Positions 16,561-24,102 of a stretch of 32,043 nt of DNA are shown piece by piece. The stretch is from assembly GCA_012927595.1 (NCBI GenBank), contig JABBOW010000146.1, positions 1-32,043 of the forward strand, written 5' to 3'. The stretch comes from Cellulomonas sp. Lineage in GTDB: Bacteria > Actinomycetota > Actinomycetes > Actinomycetales > Cellulomonadaceae. A program made the translations under genes and the position numbers. The notes under the pieces are model-generated. The model worked only from the letters and a program-made list of their open reading frames with translations. It had not been told where the DNA came from and ran no database searches. Positions within the stretch are counted from its first letter, which is position 1; each line of letters begins with the position of its first letter.

Positions 16561-16926
16561 GGGGGTGATCGGTTTCGACGGTGATCGTCGAGCCAGGAGA
16601 AGCGGGCCGAGGACGCACGGTTATCTCGTTAACGATCCGCGCAAAACCAATAGGTGCCAATACAAACCGCACCGACTTCGCACTCGCCGCCTGAGCGAGT
16701 CCTGAAGTCCGTTAGCCCGAGTTTGCTCTCGCCTCGGTAGCTAGCGTCATCTAGAGAGCTTTACCTGCAACGTTCGCCGTCGGCGTCGTGGGGACATCTA
16801 GACGGCTGGGCCTGCCAGCAGCACGCTTGCTAGATTGTTGGGGCCGAGAAAAGCGCAGCAAGCTGCGCCCGGAGAAGTCCTGGTTCACTGTTATCGGACG
16901 CGGGTTCGATTCCCGCCACCTCCACC
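16561..16926 (+). ncRNA. ssrA: tmRNA (transfer-messenger RNA)
   Basis: The RNA starts GGGGGTGATCGGTTTCGAC and ends with the T-arm GCGGGTTCGATTCCCGC and CACCTCC, which pairs with the 5' GGGGGTG to form the acceptor stem. The tag reading frame begins with the resume codon GCC at 16656 and encodes A-N-T-N-R-T-D-F-A-L-A-A followed by TGA (16692-16694); the ending A-L-A-A marks the degradation signal. The 3' terminal CCA is not fully encoded (genome reads ACC then C), so the last A must be added. With SmpB it rescues ribosomes stalled on broken messages. The 3' end doubles as a likely integration site. Confidence 0.97.
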
Positions 16927-16956
16927 CCTCTGACCTGCTAGAAAGCAAGTCATGTT

Positions 16957-17002
16957 GACACAGGGATAGCCATCCGTTGAAGCGGGTGGCTATTTTTGTG
17001 TC
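16957..17002. terminator. Long inverted repeat and rho-independent terminator after ssrA
   Basis: The core stem ATAGCCATCCG (16966-16976) pairs with CGGGTGGCTAT (16983-16993) around TTGAAG, with one G-U pair, and is followed by TTTTT: a strong terminator for tmRNA. Outside it, GACACA (16957-16962) also pairs with TGTGTC (16997-17002), making a 46-bp imperfect inverted repeat. Confidence 0.85.
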
Positions 17003-17009
17003 CATGGCC

Positions 17010-17484
17010 ATGGCCAGTGTGCGGGAGCGTCGGCGAGCCGATGGATCACGCCCGTCGGCGGTGGCGGGATCCCGAGGCGGGCCGCCAGGCGTCGCTGAGG
17101 TAGGAGGACGAACGCGAGGCGCGTGTCGCCAAGGAGCTCGGGGTGGTGGGTGGTCACGCGGCCGAGGCGGCGCGAATTGGTGAGGCTATCCGGAAGCCTG
17201 GGCCGACGGTCCTCGAGGCCATGTCCGAGCACATCGACCTGTTGACCGGTGTCGGCGCGGAGACGCGATCGCACTATTGCCAGCAGATGACGGCGCATAT
17301 CGCGCCCGTCACCGGGTCCCTTCCCGTCAGCGCCCTGACGTACCGGCGCGTGGCCGGGCGGGTGCGCGCGATCACGGACAAGGGCCTGGCGCCCAAGACG
17401 ATCGCCAACGTGCACGGGCTGCTCTCGGCCGCGATGGCCAAGGCGGCGCCGTGGGGCGCGTCGCCACCTCCCCCGCCCGACTGA
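17010..17484 (+). pseudogene. Tyrosine recombinase (phage-type integrase) remnant
   Basis: Starting at the ATG at 17010 the translation reads M-A-S-V-R-E-R-R-x-A-D-G-S, a typical integrase N-terminus. It then continues only after a frame change as R-W-R-D-P-E-A-G-R-Q-A-S-L, meets a TAG at 17101-17103, and goes on as the SAM-like core-binding domain (P-T-V-L-E-A-M-S-E-H-I-D-L-L-T through K-T-I-A-N-V-H-G-L-L-S-A-A-M). It stops at 17484 without the C-terminal catalytic domain carrying the R-H-R-Y residues. So it has a frameshift, a nonsense codon and a truncation. It begins 84 bp after the tmRNA 3' end, the preferred attachment site of many such integrases, and is read as the scar of a lost genomic island. 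Confidence 0.8.
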
Positions 17485-17491
17485 CCCAGGG

Positions 17492-17607
17492 TCATTGCGT
17501 AGTCAGTTGCTCGCTTGCGCCGAGCGAGACTGCCTGGTCGGGGTGGCGTGCGTGGTGTCGCAGGGCGCGGGCGATGTTGGTATGGCCGCTAGTCGCAGGA
17601 GGCTGAT
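17492..17607 (-). mobile_element. Probable ISAs1-like transposase C-terminal remnant
   Basis: On the minus strand one frame reads L-I-S-L-L-R-L-A and the next, after a one-base loss, reads G-H-T-N-I-A-R-A-L-R-H-H-A-R-H-P, ending at a TGA at 17492-17494. The joined pattern L-L-R-L-A-G-H-T-N-I-A-x-A-L-R-H-H-A-R resembles the C-terminus of ISAs1-family transposases as I recall it; no search was made. The fragment is wedged between the truncated integrase and the truncated sigma factor, as expected for an insertion sequence that broke the sigma gene and was later deleted. Confidence 0.4.
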
Positions 17608-17844
17608 GAGCTGAAGACCCTCTCGCCGCAGGAGCGGGCGAGCGTCGTGCTGCGGTTCTGCGAGGACCCGACGGTCCCGGAGATCGCGGCCCAGATGCAG
17701 CTCGCACCGGGAACGGTCAAGCGCTACCTCAGCAACGCGGTGCACAAGCTCGAGACCAGGCTCGGGCCGATGCCCAGCCTGCACGTCCCCGACGACGACG
17801 ACGTCCTCGCGGCCGGCCTGTCGACCAGAACGGCGAGGATCTGA
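17608..17844 (+). pseudogene. ECF sigma factor remnant (region 4 only)
   Basis: The frame from about 17608 to the TGA at 17842-17844 encodes L-K-T-L-S-P-Q-E-R-A-S-V-V-L-R-F and then the helix-turn-helix of sigma region 4.2: P-E-I-A-A-Q-M-Q-L-A-P-G-T-V-K-R-Y-L-S-N-A-V-H-K-L. Region 2, which binds the -10 element and core polymerase, is missing, and the frame closes at a TAG at 17590-17592. The sequence resembles SigE-subgroup ECF factors. Immediately upstream lies the transposase-like remnant, so the 5' part was probably lost by insertion and deletion. The companion membrane gene starts 2 bp after its stop. Confidence 0.75.
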
Positions 17845-17846
17845 CC

Positions 17847-18476
17847 ATGAGCTGCGACGTGAGGCGCGGACTGCGCGACCTCGCCGGCGAGCCAACCCTG
17901 ACGGCCGAACTCCTGCCCGTCGACACCCTCCATACCCGGGTTCTCCGTGGCCGGTTGGTCCGCGCGTCAGTCCTCGGTGTAGGGGGCGCCGGAGCAGCGG
18001 CGGCCATCATCTTTGCCGAGATTGCCATCACGGGCCAGCGGCCAAGCCGCTCCGAGCAAGGTGCCGCCGGCCCGACCTCGTCGCCGACCGCGTCCCCAAC
18101 CCTGAGCGCCACCCGGAGTCCTACAGTCGCGACGACGCCTCCGACGCCTCCGACGGCCCCGACGTGTTCCGCTCCTCCGACACTTGCGCTCCATGGTCGT
18201 GGCCAGATCGCAGGCTTCCCGAGGAATGCGCCCGACACTGACGTTGTCGTCTCCCTTGCCAAGAACCTGGGCTCACCTCCCCGGTTGGTGCTTGCCGATC
18301 AGGCATGCGCGGCGAGCGCGGAGCCCGGGCCCGTGCTCGGTTGGGACGGGCTGGCGCTGATAGTTCGCACGTCTGACGACAACGGAGCAGCGAAACAGCC
18401 GTACGCGGCCGGGTGGGAGCGGTCCCGTCGCGCTCGGTCGCAGGGTGCGCGCGCCTGTGCGACCATCCCATGGTGA
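17847..18476 (+). CDS. Single-pass membrane protein, partner of the broken sigma factor
   Basis: A 209-residue ORF beginning 2 bp after the sigma remnant stop, with GAGGA upstream. Residues 1-35 (M-S-C-D-V-R-R-G-L-R-D-L-A) form a short cytoplasmic part, ~36-60 a hydrophobic helix, ~65-105 a Ser/Thr/Pro-rich linker, and the rest an extracellular domain with no recognised family. Genes of this shape often follow SigE-type ECF sigma factors in actinobacteria and may act as sensors or anti-sigma factors; that is inference. The last ~20 residues are Arg/Ala-rich and overlap the kup start by 7 bp, so the natural C-terminus may have been lost. With its sigma factor destroyed, it may be dispensable. 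Confidence 0.5.
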   Translation: MSCDVRRGLRDLAGEPTLTAELLPVDTLHTRVLRGRLVRASVLGVGGAGAAAAIIFAEIAITGQRPSRSEQGAAGPTSSPTASPTLSATRSPTVATTPPTPPTAPTCSAPPTLALHGRGQIAGFPRNAPDTDVVVSLAKNLGSPPRLVLADQACAASAEPGPVLGWDGLALIVRTSDDNGAAKQPYAAGWERSRRARSQGARACATIPW

Positions 18477-20455
18477 ATACCAGCGAGACCTCGGGCCCGC
18501 CGCGACGACAGCCGACCTCGGCCGCCGCCGCCCCGGCCGAGTCGACCAGCGTCAGCGTCAGCGAGGTCCCCTCCGCGAGGCAGGGCTCGGGTCGCGCGCT
18601 CGCACTGAGCGCCCTGGGGGTCGTCTTCGGGGATATCGGCACGAGCCCCTTGTACTCGTTGCAGACCGTCTTCAGCATCGACCACAACACCGTCAAGCCG
18701 ACGCCTGTCGACGTGTTCGGTGTCATCTCGCTGGTGATCTGGGCGATCATGATTGTGGTGTCGGTCAAGTACGTCGCCCTGGTCATGCGGGCGGACAACG
18801 ACGGCGAGGGCGGCATCCTGGCCCTCGTCGCGTTGCTCCGCGAGAAGCTCGCGCATCGGCGGAGGTTGGCCGTCGTCATGATGCTGGGCATGCTCGGTGC
18901 CGCGCTGTTCTACGGCGACAGCGTGATCACCCCGGCGATCTCCGTGATGTCCGCGATCGAGGGCCTCGTCGTGGTCAACCCCGCGCTCAAGCAGCTCGTG
19001 CTCCCGGTCTCCGTCGTGGTCCTCACGGTGCTGTTCATCGTCCAGCGGTGGGGCACCGAGGCGGTGGGAAAGGCGTTCGGTCCGGTCATGGCCGTGTGGT
19101 TCGTCGTCTTGGCGATCCTGGGGGTGCCGCACATCGTCCGGCATCCGGAGATCCTCGCCGCGCTGTCGCCCACCTATGCGCTGGCGTTCGTCGTGGAGCA
19201 TCCGTTCACGGCGTTCATCGCCATGGGCGCCGTCGTGCTGACGATCACCGGAGCTGAGGCGCTCTACGCCGACATGGGTCACTTCGGAGCGCGGCCCATC
19301 CGGACCGCGTGGTACGCGGTCGTCTTCCCATCGCTCGCGCTGAACTACTTCGGGCAAGGCGCGATGATCCTGCACGAGCCGGCCACGATCGACAACCCGT
19401 TCTTCAACCTCGCGCCCTCCTGGGCGACGCTGCCCTTGGTGATCCTGGCGACGCTCGCAACGGTGATCGCGTCCCAGGCCGTCATCTCCGGGGCGTACTC
19501 GGTCTCACGACAGGCAGTTCGCCTCGGCCTGTTCCCGCGCCTGGCGGTGAAGCAGACGTCGCGCGAGGAGGGCGGCCAGATCTACCTGCCGGTCGTCAAC
19601 TGGATCTTGTTCTTCGGTGTCCTCCTGCTGATCTCGGTCTTCCGGAGCTCCGGCCGGCTCGCCACCGCGTACGGCCTCGCCGTCACCGGGACGCTCGTCC
19701 TGACGAGCCTGCTGTTCCTGATGCTCGCTCTGCGGGTGTGGCACTGGGCGATGTGGAAGATCGTCGCCTATGCGGTCGTCGTGGGGCTCCTGGAGGCCGT
19801 GTTCTTCGCGGCGAACCTCACGAAGATCGTGAGCGGCGGCTGGCTCCCGCTGCTCATCGCCGCCATCGTCGTCACCCTGATGACGACCTGGCGCAAGGGG
19901 GCTGGGGTGCTCGCCGAGCGGCGTCGGGAGCTGGAGGGGCCGCTCGACGAGTTCGTGGAGATGATCAGGGAGACGGGCGTGCCGCGGGTGCCCGGTCTGG
20001 CCGTGTTCCCGCACCCGAACCGCACGACGACACCGCTCGCGTTGCGCTCGCACGTGAACTTCAACCATGTGCTGCACGAGCACGTGGTGATCGTGCAGAT
20101 CATCAATGAGAACGTGCCGCACATCCATCACGTGGACCGGGTCGTCGTCGACGACCTCGGTTATGCCGACGACGGCATCGTCCATGTCTGCGTGCGGGTG
20201 GGGTTCAACGACAGTCAGGACATCCCGAAGGGCCTCGCGCTGGCGATCGGCAAGTCCGACGAGCTCGATCTGAGCGCCGATCAGGCCCACTACTTCCTGT
20301 CGGTCCTGACCGTGCACGCGAAGGGCAACCCCCGCCTGAAGGACTGGCGGGCGCGACTGTTCGTCTGGATGGCCCGCAACGCTGCGAGCCGCACGGAGGT
20401 GTTCCATCTGCCGCCCGACCGCACGGTCATCATGGGGGCCAACCTCGACCTGTAG
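18470..20455 (+). CDS. kup: Low-affinity potassium transporter, Kup family
   Basis: A 661-residue KUP/HAK/KT potassium uptake protein. After a ~43-residue Ser/Ala/Pro-rich cytoplasmic head comes the family signature G-V-V-F-G-D-I-G-T-S-P-L-Y (G54-D-I-G-T-S-P-L-Y), then about twelve hydrophobic helices to residue ~480, including F-Y-G-D-S-V-I-T-P-A-I-S-V-M-S-A and G-A-E-A-L-Y-A-D-M-G-H-F-G. The C-terminal ~180 residues are the cytoplasmic domain of the family. It imports K+ with protons. The ATG at 18470 is directly followed by a GTG; neither has a clear Shine-Dalgarno. It overlaps the upstream ORF by 7 bp but is probably an independent unit. Confidence 0.95.
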   Translation: MVNTSETSGPPRRQPTSAAAAPAESTSVSVSEVPSARQGSGRALALSALGVVFGDIGTSPLYSLQTVFSIDHNTVKPTPVDVFGVISLVIWAIMIVVSVKYVALVMRADNDGEGGILALVALLREKLAHRRRLAVVMMLGMLGAALFYGDSVITPAISVMSAIEGLVVVNPALKQLVLPVSVVVLTVLFIVQRWGTEAVGKAFGPVMAVWFVVLAILGVPHIVRHPEILAALSPTYALAFVVEHPFTAFIAMGAVVLTITGAEALYADMGHFGARPIRTAWYAVVFPSLALNYFGQGAMILHEPATIDNPFFNLAPSWATLPLVILATLATVIASQAVISGAYSVSRQAVRLGLFPRLAVKQTSREEGGQIYLPVVNWILFFGVLLLISVFRSSGRLATAYGLAVTGTLVLTSLLFLMLALRVWHWAMWKIVAYAVVVGLLEAVFFAANLTKIVSGGWLPLLIAAIVVTLMTTWRKGAGVLAERRRELEGPLDEFVEMIRETGVPRVPGLAVFPHPNRTTTPLALRSHVNFNHVLHEHVVIVQIINENVPHIHHVDRVVVDDLGYADDGIVHVCVRVGFNDSQDIPKGLALAIGKSDELDLSADQAHYFLSVLTVHAKGNPRLKDWRARLFVWMARNAASRTEVFHLPPDRTVIMGANLDL

Positions 20456-20479
20456 GGCCGAGCAGGCACGGGAGCCGAA

Positions 20480-20506
20480 GGGGCCTCCATGCGCGGCGGA
20501 GGTCCC
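20480..20506 (+). terminator. Terminator-like hairpin after kup
   Basis: GGGGCCTCC (20480-20488) pairs with GGAGGTCCC (20498-20506) around nine bases, with one G-U pair. Only a weak T stretch follows (CTGCAACTTT). It lies 24 bp past the kup stop and before the convergent TetR gene. Confidence 0.5.
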
Positions 20507-20638
20507 TGCAACTTTCCCACTCACTGTTCCAGATTCGTCCCAACGACACCGCAGGTCAGCGGCTCGACCACAGGGAATCAGACCCCGCCAGACTGGTTCG
20601 ATTCTGAGCGCGGGCCGACAGGATCGATGTGACAACGA

Positions 20639-21340
20639 TCACAGCGGTCTCACGGACGGGCCCTGTGCCACTCGTGCCGTCGCGTCCGGCACCCACACGG
20701 CAGGGTCGACGAGCGTGCGCGTCCACAGATCGGCGAGGTGGCCGCCGATCCGTTGCGAGCTCCAGCCCTGGCGGGACAGGAGCGAGTAGTACTCCGCGCT
20801 GTTCGTCGACCACACGAGGTCGGCGACCTGCTGGTCGTCGAGGTCGTCACGGAGCTCGCCGGTGGCGCGCAGGTCCTGGGCGAACAGCAGCATGTTGCCC
20901 GCTCGCCGCTCCTCGATCCGCTGCGAGGTGTCGGCGCAGTCCGGGTCCTTGCGACCCGCGTCGCGCAGGGCCTCCAGGAGCGGGGCGACCACCGGCAGCA
21001 CGTGGGCGAGGGCGGCGGAGTAGATCGCGATCTTCTCGTGGGCCCCGGTCGCTGCCCGGACGCGCTGCACGTAGCCGCGCTGCTCAGCGGGAAGCGGCTG
21101 GTTGGCGTCGCCCAGCACCATGTCGATCACGGCAAGGACGAGCGCGGGCTTGCGTCCGACGCTCGTGTAGACGGTGTCGACGGCCACGCCGGCGCGCTCG
21201 GCGATCCGGGCGATCGGGCAGTCGTAGCCCTCAGCGGTGAACAGCTCGCGCGCGGCCACCAGGACCGAGTCGCGGGTGGCCGCGGCCTGGGCGGCACGAA
21301 GCTCGGAGCGGTAAGTGCGCCTGTTGACTGTCGGTGTCAC
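20639..21340 (-). CDS. TetR family transcriptional regulator
   Basis: A 233-residue regulator. Residues ~22-65 form the TetR DNA-binding domain: R-D-S-V-L-V-A-A-R-E-L-F-T-A-E-G-Y, then I-A-R-I-A-E-R-A-G-V-A-V-D-T-V-Y-T-S-V-G-R-K as the helix-turn-helix. The remaining helical part is the ligand-binding and dimerisation domain with no family clue to its ligand. The GTG start at 21340 has AGGA 7 bases upstream. It is divergent from a flavin monooxygenase gene, with an inverted repeat between them, so it probably represses both itself and the monooxygenase. Confidence 0.92.
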   Translation of the reverse strand: MTPTVNRRTYRSELRAAQAAATRDSVLVAARELFTAEGYDCPIARIAERAGVAVDTVYTSVGRKPALVLAVIDMVLGDANQPLPAEQRGYVQRVRAATGAHEKIAIYSAALAHVLPVVAPLLEALRDAGRKDPDCADTSQRIEERRAGNMLLFAQDLRATGELRDDLDDQQVADLVWSTNSAEYYSLLSRQGWSSQRIGGHLADLWTRTLVDPAVWVPDATARVAQGPSVRPL

Positions 21341-21353
21341 GGGTCTGTCCTAC

Positions 21354-21380
21354 TTTTATCCGAGTCTGCTTCGGACAAAT
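21354..21380. promoter_or_regulatory. Candidate TetR operator between regulator and monooxygenase
   Basis: TTTTATCCGA (21354-21363) and TCGGACAAAT (21371-21380) are inverted with 8 of 10 positions matching and a 7-base spacer. The core TCCGA-N7-TCGGA is perfect. It lies in the 55-bp gap, 14 bp from the TetR start and 15 bp from the monooxygenase start, where bound repressor would block both transcripts. The gap is unusually AT-rich for this genome. Confidence 0.65.
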
Positions 21381-21395
21381 ATATGGGGAGAAGCC

Positions 21396-22553
21396 ATGGT
21401 CACCGAGCGGATCGACACCGTCGTCATCGGAGCCGGACAGGCAGGCCTTGCCGTCGGCTTCTACCTTGCCCTGCAGGGCCGCACGTTCGTGATCCTCGAC
21501 GCTCACGAGCGCGTCGGGGGCTCCTGGCGCCAGCGGTGGGACTCCCTGCGCCTGTTCACCCCTGCGCGTTACGACGCGCTGCCTGGCAGTGGCTACCCCG
21601 CATCCCTGTGGTTGTTCCCGTCGCGCGATGAGTTCGCCGACCACGTCGAGGGCTACTCGGTGGAGCACCGCCTGCCGGTCCGCACGAGCACGTCGGTCCG
21701 GCGCCTCGCACGGGAAGGAACGGGCTACGTCGTCGAGACTGACGACGGGCGACTGCTGGCCGACCGCGTCATCGTGGCTGCCGGCTTCGACCGGCTACCC
21801 GAGACGCCGCACTCCAGCGCCGAGCTCGATCGGGCCATCACGCAGCTGCACTCGTCCGAGTACCGCAATCTCGATCAGATCCCCGACGGCGACGTCCTCG
21901 TGGTCAGAGCGGGCAACTCAGGCGCCGACATCGCCCTGGAGCTGTCCCGCTCCCACCAGGTCCATCTTTCCGGCCGGCACCCCGGGCAGGTGCCCTTCAG
22001 GATCGAGCGTCCGTCGTCCCGGATCCTCAGCCTCCTGGTCTTCGCGGCCTTCGCCCATGTGCTCACGATGGGCACCCCCATCGGTCGGCGGGCGCGGGCA
22101 GGTGCCCTCGCCCATAGCGGGCCGCTGATCCGGGTCAAGACCGCCGACCTGGCAGCCAGCGGCGTGCACCGGGTCCCACAAGTCGTCGGGGCCTGCGACG
22201 GACTGCCCGTCGTTGAAGGCGGCCAGACGCTGCCGGTCGGGGGCGTGGTCTGGTGCACCGGGTATCGGCCGAACCACTCCTGGATCGACCTGCCGGTGAT
22301 CGGAGCTGACGGTCTGCCCGTCCACGAGCGCGGCGTGTGCCCGACGCAGCCCGGCCTCTACTTCCTCGGCCAGCTGTTCCAGTACTCCCTGGCCTCCTCG
22401 GTGATCCACGGAGTGGGTCGCGATGCGAAGTACGTGCCGGACCACCTCGCCCGCGTCGCGGGTGCTGCGCCGGGACCAGCCGGACCGCTCGACGTGGCTG
22501 CCCCTGATGTCCCTGGGTCTCGATCGAACGCCCCCGCCGGACCCTCGATCTGA
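21396..22553 (+). CDS. Flavin-containing monooxygenase-like NAD(P)/FAD oxidoreductase
   Basis: A 385-residue flavoprotein of the CzcO/FMO-like group. The FAD-binding G-A-G-Q-A-G-L lies near residues 12-18, followed by E-R-V-G-G-S-W-R-Q-R-W and the C-terminal V-W-C-T-G-Y-R-P motif. The second nucleotide-binding motif, expected as G-A-G-N-S-G for NADPH, reads R-A-G-N-S-G: codon 171 is AGA (21906-21908) where Gly is the rule. AGA is rare in this DNA and differs from GGA by one transition, so cofactor binding may be damaged. GGGGAG precedes the ATG at a good distance. Substrate unknown; expression is probably controlled by the divergent TetR. Confidence 0.88.
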   Translation: MVTERIDTVVIGAGQAGLAVGFYLALQGRTFVILDAHERVGGSWRQRWDSLRLFTPARYDALPGSGYPASLWLFPSRDEFADHVEGYSVEHRLPVRTSTSVRRLAREGTGYVVETDDGRLLADRVIVAAGFDRLPETPHSSAELDRAITQLHSSEYRNLDQIPDGDVLVVRAGNSGADIALELSRSHQVHLSGRHPGQVPFRIERPSSRILSLLVFAAFAHVLTMGTPIGRRARAGALAHSGPLIRVKTADLAASGVHRVPQVVGACDGLPVVEGGQTLPVGGVVWCTGYRPNHSWIDLPVIGADGLPVHERGVCPTQPGLYFLGQLFQYSLASSVIHGVGRDAKYVPDHLARVAGAAPGPAGPLDVAAPDVPGSRSNAPAGPSI

Positions 22554-22648
22554 TCAGGATCCGAGAAGCGGCGCGGTGCGGTCGGACCTAGCCTTTCGAC
22601 GTCAGGCCGGCGCGATCGGGCCGGTGACAGCTACGAAGGAGCCAGGCA

Positions 22649-23098
22649 ATGACCTCGACGGATGCCACGACCGAGTCCGGCGGCTTCAGCGCCGCGGAGC
22701 GTGCCGCGATGAAGGAGCGCGCAGCCGAGCTGCGTGCCGAAGGCAAGAAGGGAGCCAAGGCGGCTGACGGCCTCCAGGATGTCCTCGCCAGCATCGAGAA
22801 GATGGCGCCGGGGGACCGTGCGCTCGCCGAGCGCGTGCATGTGACGGTGACGGCGACAGCTCCTGAGCTGTCGCCCAAGACCTGGTACGGGATGCCCGCC
22901 TACGCGGACGCGGACGGCAAGGTCGTCCTCTTCTTCCAGGACTCGGGCAAGTTCAAGTACCGGTACTCGACCCTGGGCTTCCAGGACGCCGCCAACCTCG
23001 ACGACGGTGACCTGTGGCCGGTCGCGTACGCCCTCATGCAGTGGAGCCCCGTGGTCGAGAAGCGGGTCGTCGAGCTCGTGCGGGCCGCGATCTCCTGA
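22649..23098 (+). CDS. DUF1801/YdhG-like conserved protein
   Basis: A 149-residue soluble protein. A charged N-terminal helix rich in Ala, Glu and Lys (residues ~13-45) precedes the DUF1801-like core: I-E-K-M-A-P-G-D-R, then T-W-Y-G-M-P-A-Y-A and K-V-V-L-F-F-Q-D-S-G-K-F-K-Y-R-Y-S-T-L-G-F. Related proteins are annotated as YdhG-like or frataxin-like iron chaperones, but no function is established for this subgroup. AAGGA lies 9 bases before the ATG. A TAnnnT match (TAGCCT, 22589-22594) upstream may be its promoter. Confidence 0.8.
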   Translation: MTSTDATTESGGFSAAERAAMKERAAELRAEGKKGAKAADGLQDVLASIEKMAPGDRALAERVHVTVTATAPELSPKTWYGMPAYADADGKVVLFFQDSGKFKYRYSTLGFQDAANLDDGDLWPVAYALMQWSPVVEKRVVELVRAAIS

Positions 23099-23131
23099 CC
23101 GTTGCCGCGACCTCCGCTCGCGAACCGCTGT

Positions 23132-23150
23132 CCGGGGACTCTCGCCCCGG
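23132..23150 (+). terminator. Terminator-like hairpin after the DUF1801-like gene
   Basis: CCGGGG pairs with CCCCGG around seven bases, 34 bp past the stop codon and before a convergent pseudogene. No T-run follows. Confidence 0.35.
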
Positions 23151-23244
23151 GTGTCGTTCGGCGTGGGTGCGCTGGTCGCGCGCATGCCCGTGGTCAGCCG
23201 ATTCGCCGAGCCGCCGCGCTGGGTCACGCGGCCTCAGCAAGGAC

Positions 23245-24098
23245 CTAGTCGAGCCTCGCAGCGAACGGTTCGGGCTGGCCGGGTCGACCGGACTCGGGAC
23301 CGAGGAAGCCGCCGTGGTTGCGCGGAAAGACGGTGAGCTCCAGGCCCAGCGCCGCAGACGCGCGCCACGTGAGCAGCCCCTGGTTCTCGATGCCTGCGGC
23401 GATCACGACCCGGGTCGACACAGCAGCGAGCGCGGCGATGTCCGGTTGGTAGGCGGTCACGGGCGACGGCGCACCTGACAGCACTGGTTCGCCCCGCGCG
23501 CCGTCGTCGTGCACCGGCAGGCCGAAGGCCGCCGGGTCGGGCGCCTGGCTCCCGAACTCGTCGGTGAACTTGCCGTGCCACAACGTCAGGGCGATGAATG
23601 TCGCCATGCCTGCGCCCCCTCCACGCTGGCGGTACGCCTCCTGGACGCGATGCTCGGCAGTGAAGGCCTGCTCCGCGTCGGGCAGGACGCCGATCACGGG
23701 AGGCTCGTGCGCGACCAGGGTGCGCACGTCGTCGGGATGCGCTCCGGCACGAGCGCCAGATGAGGTGACGGCGCCGCCGCTGCTTCCGAACAGGTCGTCC
23801 GGCACCCCGCGCCGAGTGCGGCGACGAGCAGGTGAAGATCCGCAGCCTGTTGGTCCGGCCGGTTCTCGGTGTCGTTGCTGCGGGTGCTGCGTCCCAGGCC
23901 CCGCGGGTCTTGCGTCACGACTGTCCGGTCCGGGAAGTAGGACGTAGGACGCGGGCGTCGCGAAACCGCTCGCGTCCATGGGTTGGCCGATCAGGAGCAG
24001 TTGCGGGGTCGCGTCGGGGCCGGCAGCGGACCGCGCACGTCGTAGGTCAGCGTGACGTCCGGCACTTCGAGGGAACGGGTGGTGATCGTCGTCGCTAT
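23245..24098 (-). pseudogene. Alpha/beta hydrolase, multiply disrupted
   Basis: Read across frames, the minus strand encodes an alpha/beta hydrolase: V-P-D-V-T-L-T-Y-D-V-R-G, L-L-L-I-G-Q-P-M-D-A-S-G-F, D-P-R-G-L-G-R-S-T-R-S, the nucleophile elbow F-G-S-S-G-G, V-R-T-L-V-A-H-E-P-P and a late N-H-G-G-F-L-G with the catalytic-type His. Four lesions are visible: AGGAG (24106-24110) is followed at proper spacing by ATA (24096-24098) where the start codon belongs; a frame change near 24020; a tandem 7-bp duplication GTAGGAC-GTAGGAC (23937-23950, plus-strand sequence); and another frame change near 23820. The last ~180 residues are in one frame. So many independent lesions point to a true pseudogene. 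Confidence 0.85.
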
Positions 24099-24102
24099 TG
24101 CG

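Noticed and set aside
20596..20605. GGTTCGATTC match to the tmRNA T-loop, considered as the far attachment site of the island
   Set aside because: Only about ten bases match and these are the universal T-loop sequence; the flanking tmRNA bases are not repeated.
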